Assembly: GCA_031269635.1 (NCBI GenBank)
Contig: JAISYY010000104.1
Coordinates: forward strand, 1 to 15,735
Source of the DNA: Tannerella sp.
GTDB lineage: Bacteria > Bacteroidota > Bacteroidia > Bacteroidales > Tannerellaceae
Reading direction: 5' to 3'
Length of the DNA: 15,735 nucleotides
The first letter of the stretch is position 1, and the number at the start of each line of letters is the position of its first letter. Below, piece after piece: positions 11,836 through 15,735 of this stretch. The position numbers and the translations under genes were made by a program. The notes beneath the pieces were generated by a model. That model saw only the letters and a program-made list of their open reading frames with translations. It was not told where the DNA came from and made no database searches.

Positions 11836-14457
11836 TTACTTTTCGCGTTCATCATTCCTTATGATAATACGTTTCCCGGCCGGTGTTTTGATACCTCCGC
11901 CTTCAAAGCGGACGCTTACTTTCAGCAGCAGCATTTGGTTGTACGAATTGAGGTCAAGCGTCGTTTTCTCCCTGTAAAGCGGCGTGTTCATTTCTTTTGT
12001 CCGCTCGCGCCTGACGCCAAACGAAACGGGCGGGATGTATGACATCATGACGGAAATGCGCTTATGCCACAGTTCTTTTTGTATCGAAACGCACCAGTAG
12101 TCCCTGTCCGACATTTGGCTGCCCTGCCACAGGATGTATTTACGCATATTCCGGCAGTATCCCATTTGTGCGCCGACAGCCATACCGGGATGATAGAAGT
12201 TTGCTTCGGAGCGGAGTATCCATCCGTTCAGCGAGCTGCGGACGCCGTCGTGCATGGCTTCGCTATGGTAAAGCATGATTGCGTTTTTCAACCGGAAATG
12301 AACGCCGAGCATTTGGTCGTGAGAGGCGTGCAGGCAGTATTCGCTCATGTCCATGTTGTTGAATGTGCGGTAGAGCTTGTATCCCATATTGTCGTAAACT
12401 TCGCTTATCCCGTCGCGGATAAAGCTGAACTGGGGAGTGACCTTCAGGCTGTTCCACAAGGTCAGTTCAACGAAAGCGTTATGCCTGACGGCAGATTTGA
12501 GGGCGGGGTTTCCGGTTTGCGTCAGGAACGTATCAATGACAATGCTCATCGGGCTAAGCTGGTAAAGGGCCGGGTAAGACTGGTTTGTGGCATAGCTTGC
12601 CAGGAGGCTGGCCGTCCGGCTTATCCTGTAATTGAATTGCAGGTAGGGCAATACGCGGAAGTAACTCTCCCCGGCGTTCCGGTCACGTCTTTTGATATGC
12701 TCCAGTGCGATGCCGGTCTTAAGCCCGGTTTTGTCCGACGGGTAATACGACAGGTAAACGAAGGCTTTATTCCTGGATTCCCCGTAATCCAGGAATCCTT
12801 TCCCCTGGCTGCTCCCGGAAGCATAGCGGCGCCAGATGCCGGAATATCCCGCTTCTGCCTGCATATTACCGGATAGAAGGAATTTCCCTTCCAGGTTGAA
12901 GACGGTTTGGTTTTTATATTCATCGTAAAGGTCCACATACCGGTAGTTGGCCGTCTCGTCCTGGCAATATTCGTTTCCTATCAGGTTATAATAATAATTG
13001 TAAGAAAAATCGCCGTACAGATGGATGCGCTTTGCCGGTTGTCCCCGATAGAACAAAGAGCCGGTAAAAGCATGAACTTTCGTCAGATTTTCGGTCACGT
13101 TCGTAAGGATACGGTTATGGTTTTGTGTCAAATCCGTCCGTCGCATCGTATATTCCTGCCGGGTAAACGTGTTGCCCGATGTATAATCAGCCTGTATGCC
13201 GGCAAGCTGGAGAGGCGTTATGTGATAATTCAGCCCTCCGGTCACCGTGTTTATTTCGTCTTCATACGAATTGTTCGGACGCTCCGCCGGGATGGAGGCA
13301 AGCTCGAAATGGTTGTATTTTACATACTTGTCTGAAATCATATTACGGCTTTCGCGGTCGTACGAATACGTTCCGTACATATTCAGCTTGCGGGTTACAT
13401 AAGTCATACCCGTTTCCGTCCGGTTTTCCGTCCACCGGTTGCCTCCGGCCGTTTGCGAAAGGTTCAGCGACGCAACTTCCGATACGTGGATATCGTATCC
13501 CGTATAATCCTTTTTAAGGATGAAGTGGACGATGGCGGCGTAATCGTCCGACACAAAGCGGCCTGACGGCGCATGAATGATTTCTATGGCGTGAATCCTG
13601 TGAGGCGAAAGATGTTTCAGGTAAGCATACGGGTATTGTATCCCGTCAACCAGGAAGAGTATGTTTGAATGATGATTAAGCCGGACCGTCTCCGACGTTT
13701 TATCGAAGGACAGTCCCGGTATTTTGTCCGACAGTTCCAACACATTCGTAACGCCGTTGCACATTTGGGGCGTCACAACGTAGCGGGTGCGGCTTATGCC
13801 CGGCTGTACGTTCCCGGCCGTTACTACCGTTTCGTCCAGTTGGAAGACCGTCGCCTTCAACGCAAAAACGCCCGGTTCCTCATCCGGGTTGCCGGTTTCC
13901 GCCAACAGCGTTTCGTATCCGAGATAGCTGATTTTCAACAAATATCCGGCAGAGTCTCTCTGCCCGCCTTTCTGCCGGTGGGATACAGGCAGCCCGATCA
14001 GGAAATTCCCTTCGCCGGTCGTCACCGCTGTGGTTACCGGGTTGTTGCCGGCATCCAGCAGACTTACGGTAGCATATTCCAGTGGCTCGCGGGTTGTCCG
14101 GTCTATGACCGTTCCCCTGAAAACGGCCCGGCGTGCCGGCGTGACGTCGAATGTTGCGCCGTTCCCTTCCCGATTGCCTGCGTCCGCGGGAACGAGGACG
14201 TATACGCTGCCGGTTTTTTCAATCCTGAAAGGTTTGTCCCGAAGCAGCCACGACAGCGCTTCTTCCGCGTCGCCGAAAGTCTTTGAGATGGACACGTCGT
14301 ATGCCGATAAAGCCCTGTCGTCGAAAGATATTTCCACGTCAAGCATATTCAGCACCCTGCTTAACGGCTTGTTTTCAACGTCTAACCGGAGCGCCTGCGA
14401 AACGGCGGTTGACGTTGCAGACAGCAAGAGGAACAGGATAACGCCGGTTCTTTTCAC
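11836..14457 (-). CDS. STN-domain TonB-dependent outer-membrane receptor
   Basis: This 873-residue protein has, in order: a signal peptide (1-20, ending AVSQ); an STN domain (about 21-91, LRLDVENKPLSRVLNMLD...VLVPAD), the periplasmic signalling module; a carboxypeptidase-regulatory-like domain (about 113-205, FRGTVIDRTTREPLEYATVSLLD); and a plug-like region (about 215-315). The plug has ILFLVDGIQYPYAYLKHL and IEIIHAPSGRF, the local forms of the usual DGI and IE-V-GP-S motifs. A long beta-barrel of the OMP_b-brl_3 type (about 320-873) follows, with a last strand LLLKVSVRF and then a ~20-residue polar tail. Such receptors take up a ligand with TonB/ExbBD energy; the STN domain passes the ligand signal to FecR. 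The start codon directly follows the FecR stop codon, so they are translationally coupled. The ligand is unknown. No SusD homologue is nearby. Confidence 0.88.
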   Translation of the reverse strand: MKRTGVILFLLLSATSTAVSQALRLDVENKPLSRVLNMLDVEISFDDRALSAYDVSISKTFGDAEEALSWLLRDKPFRIEKTGSVYVLVPADAGNREGNGATFDVTPARRAVFRGTVIDRTTREPLEYATVSLLDAGNNPVTTAVTTGEGNFLIGLPVSHRQKGGQRDSAGYLLKISYLGYETLLAETGNPDEEPGVFALKATVFQLDETVVTAGNVQPGISRTRYVVTPQMCNGVTNVLELSDKIPGLSFDKTSETVRLNHHSNILFLVDGIQYPYAYLKHLSPHRIHAIEIIHAPSGRFVSDDYAAIVHFILKKDYTGYDIHVSEVASLNLSQTAGGNRWTENRTETGMTYVTRKLNMYGTYSYDRESRNMISDKYVKYNHFELASIPAERPNNSYEDEINTVTGGLNYHITPLQLAGIQADYTSGNTFTRQEYTMRRTDLTQNHNRILTNVTENLTKVHAFTGSLFYRGQPAKRIHLYGDFSYNYYYNLIGNEYCQDETANYRYVDLYDEYKNQTVFNLEGKFLLSGNMQAEAGYSGIWRRYASGSSQGKGFLDYGESRNKAFVYLSYYPSDKTGLKTGIALEHIKRRDRNAGESYFRVLPYLQFNYRISRTASLLASYATNQSYPALYQLSPMSIVIDTFLTQTGNPALKSAVRHNAFVELTLWNSLKVTPQFSFIRDGISEVYDNMGYKLYRTFNNMDMSEYCLHASHDQMLGVHFRLKNAIMLYHSEAMHDGVRSSLNGWILRSEANFYHPGMAVGAQMGYCRNMRKYILWQGSQMSDRDYWCVSIQKELWHKRISVMMSYIPPVSFGVRRERTKEMNTPLYREKTTLDLNSYNQMLLLKVSVRFEGGGIKTPAGKRIIIRNDEREK

Positions 14458-15240
14458 CTATTCAATGTTGAACGTGATACCGAACGGTTTCCCGATGATT
14501 TCGAGGACGTCTTCCGGTCTTTCCGTCCTGGAAAAATGTCCCGTGTAGAGATGATTCAGCCCGGCGCCGGAGGTGATGCGTATGTCATACTGGCGTTCTA
14601 TTTCGGCGACAACTTCCGGGAGGGGCGTTTCGACGAATGTAAATTTCCCCAGCATCCATCCGGCTTCCCGGTACGAAGCCGTTTCTTTGCTGATGCCCCA
14701 TTCCCCTTCCCGGCAAGTCGCCTGCATGCCGGGATTGAGTACGACTGTTTCCCGGTTGGCGGAGACTTTCACCCGCCCGGCCAGGCAGGTCACGCGGTAC
14801 ATGCCGGGGCGGGCGTATACGTTAAACGCCGTGCCCAGTACGTTTACGCAGTTACGGCCGGATTGCACGCTGAAGCGCCTGCCGTGTTTCACGTCAAAGC
14901 AGGCTTCGCCTTCCAGGGCGACCTTTCTCGAAATAAACCATTCGTAAGGTTTGTAAGATATTTTACTTTCCGCGTTGAGCGTCACCGTCGAATGATCCGG
15001 CAGCCGGACGACGGAATGTTCGCCTCTGGCTGTTTCTTCCGTTACGGTATAAAAATGGATAGCCACGAAGGCGGGAACACAAAGGATTGCCGCGTAGAGC
15101 CAGGGTGAAATCCGTTTCACAAAAGTCTTTCGACGTACTATCCCGTCCGCCTCTTCAAACAAATCGTTCCATATATCGTCTTTGTTTTTAGGCCACCGGG
15201 GTCTGATTTTGATCGCTTTTGTATCCATAATGTTATTCAT
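14458..15240 (-). CDS. FecR-family anti-sigma factor
   Basis: The 260-residue protein has a cytoplasmic N-terminal segment (about 1-45, sigma binding, with IWNDLFEEADGIV) and one membrane helix (about 47-65, WLYAAILCVPAFVAIHFY). A periplasmic FecR domain follows (about 73-175: GEHSVVRLPDHSTVTLNAES, EGEACFDVKHGRRFSVQSG, VLGTAFNVYA, CLAGRVKVSA, LNPGMQATCREG). A DUF4974-like C-terminal STN-type domain (about 190-260) carries FTFVETPLPEVVAEIERQYDIRI and FSRTERPEDVLEII. It holds the FecI-type sigma factor until the receptor's STN domain signals ligand binding. The start ATG overlaps the sigma-factor stop in an ATGA arrangement (15237-15240), which supports this start over the ATG at 15228. The stop abuts the receptor start with no gap. 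Assignment is firm. Confidence 0.92.
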   Translation of the reverse strand: MNNIMDTKAIKIRPRWPKNKDDIWNDLFEEADGIVRRKTFVKRISPWLYAAILCVPAFVAIHFYTVTEETARGEHSVVRLPDHSTVTLNAESKISYKPYEWFISRKVALEGEACFDVKHGRRFSVQSGRNCVNVLGTAFNVYARPGMYRVTCLAGRVKVSANRETVVLNPGMQATCREGEWGISKETASYREAGWMLGKFTFVETPLPEVVAEIERQYDIRITSGAGLNHLYTGHFSRTERPEDVLEIIGKPFGITFNIE

Positions 15241-15725
15241 AAGAGTTTCGTTTTCAGGAATCGTAACGCGGCGCTTATGTGTTTTTCGACTGTCTTTATG
15301 CTAATATGAAGGCGTTCTGCAATCTCTCCGTATTTCATTCCGTCCTCGCGGTTCATCAGGAATACGGTCCGCCGCATCTCCGGCATTTGCCCCAGCGCTT
15401 CCGCATAAATCGCGGCAGTCTCTTTGAACAGCAATTCATCTTCGGGCGAGTTATCCACGTCACCATCCCTCGCCAGGCTCTGTTCAAAATTCATCCCGCA
15501 CAACCCTTTCCGGTAATGACTGATGTAACAGTCGGTCGCCATTTTGTAGAGGAGCGGCGTTATATGCGAGCCATTCAGGGATTCCCGTTTTTCCCAAACC
15601 TTCATAAATACATCCTGGGCTATATCCGAAGCCGTTTCCATATCGCCGCAACGATAAAAAACAAAACTCCGGATCGCGTCAAAATGTGCGTCAAACACGT
15701 CTTTAAATTCCTTTTTATTCAACAT
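15237..15725 (-). CDS. FecI-type ECF RNA polymerase sigma factor
   Basis: This 162-residue sigma-70 family ECF factor is of the expanded Bacteroidota FecI-like group. Region 2 is seen as FDAIRSFVFYRCGDMETASDIAQDVFMKVWEKRESL and LLYKMATDCYISHYRK. Region 4 is seen as LGQMPEMRRTVFLMNREDGMKYGEIAERLHISIKTVEKHISAALRFLKTKL, with the helix-turn-helix near YGEIAERLHIS. It is slightly short, losing mostly linker. It overlaps the FecR start by 4 bp, and FecR in turn abuts the receptor gene, so the three form a standard cell-surface-signalling unit. The ATG at 15725 is 10 nt from the window edge, so promoter and any upstream in-frame start cannot be judged. Confidence 0.92.
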   Translation of the reverse strand: MLNKKEFKDVFDAHFDAIRSFVFYRCGDMETASDIAQDVFMKVWEKRESLNGSHITPLLYKMATDCYISHYRKGLCGMNFEQSLARDGDVDNSPEDELLFKETAAIYAEALGQMPEMRRTVFLMNREDGMKYGEIAERLHISIKTVEKHISAALRFLKTKLL

Positions 15726-15735
15726 GCACTGCGTT

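Noticed and set aside
12064..12876. Long plus-strand open frames opposite the receptor (also 13669-14286 and 14536-15108)
   Set aside because: They are antisense to the clearly coding receptor and FecR genes, lack family motifs, and arise from its codon bias.
1..15735. CRISPR arrays, insertion sequences, tRNA or rRNA genes
   Set aside because: No regularly spaced direct repeats, transposase motifs, terminal inverted repeats with target duplications, or tRNA/rRNA signatures were seen.

Overview
The window comes from a Bacteroidales-type (Bacteroidota) chromosome. The evidence is an STN-domain TonB-dependent receptor with its own FecI/FecR pair, a DUF5686 outer-membrane protein, a fimbrillin-like lipoprotein, a DUF5106/thioredoxin lipoprotein, and several promoter boxes of the Bacteroidota form TAnnTTTG with TTTG about 19-20 nt upstream. 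Base composition is moderate. The fimbrillin start and the two longest intergenic stretches are clearly AT-richer. Genus cannot be fixed from the sequence alone.

Layout. (1) Positions 2-3032, plus strand: the 3' end of nadC (NAD synthesis), then 1 nt later a DUF5686/carboxypeptidase-regulatory-like outer-membrane protein. (2) 3050-4465, plus strand: a fimbrillin-like lipoprotein with its own promoter. It converges on, and overlaps by 35 bp, the next minus-strand gene. (3) 6704 down to 4431, minus strand: a compact operon of ECF sigma factor, small two-helix membrane protein (probable anti-sigma factor), RsmI-like methyltransferase paralog and WlbB/WbpD-like sugar N-acetyltransferase. A small three-helix membrane protein (6902-7336) is divergent from it. 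(4) 10152 down to 7345, minus strand: purT, a LysE-family exporter and a DUF5106/thioredoxin-fold lipoprotein, probably one transcript from a good promoter at 10176-10207. (5) 10153-10640: 488 bp without a protein gene but rich in signals. It holds a candidate small RNA ending in a strong terminator, an 18-bp AT palindrome beside a TAnnTTTG box, and a 22-bp-stem bidirectional terminator. (6) 15725 down to 10641, minus strand: FecI-type sigma factor, FecR anti-sigma factor, STN-containing TonB-dependent receptor, then a lipoprotein built from two diverged copies of one ~120-residue unit.

How they work together. Region 6 has the architecture of a cell-surface-signalling uptake locus: ligand on the receptor, the STN domain touching FecR, and release of the sigma factor. 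It lacks the usual SusD-like partner, and the duplicated lipoprotein sits in that slot. Region 3 is a second, separate sigma/anti-sigma unit. Region 4 pairs purine synthesis with an exporter and an envelope redox-like lipoprotein, with no clear functional link.

The least explained parts are the duplicated lipoprotein, the stretch between it and the receptor (which stays readable in frame past the receptor's stop codon), and the two candidate short transcripts in 10289-10627. No CRISPR array, transposase, integrase, rRNA or tRNA was seen.
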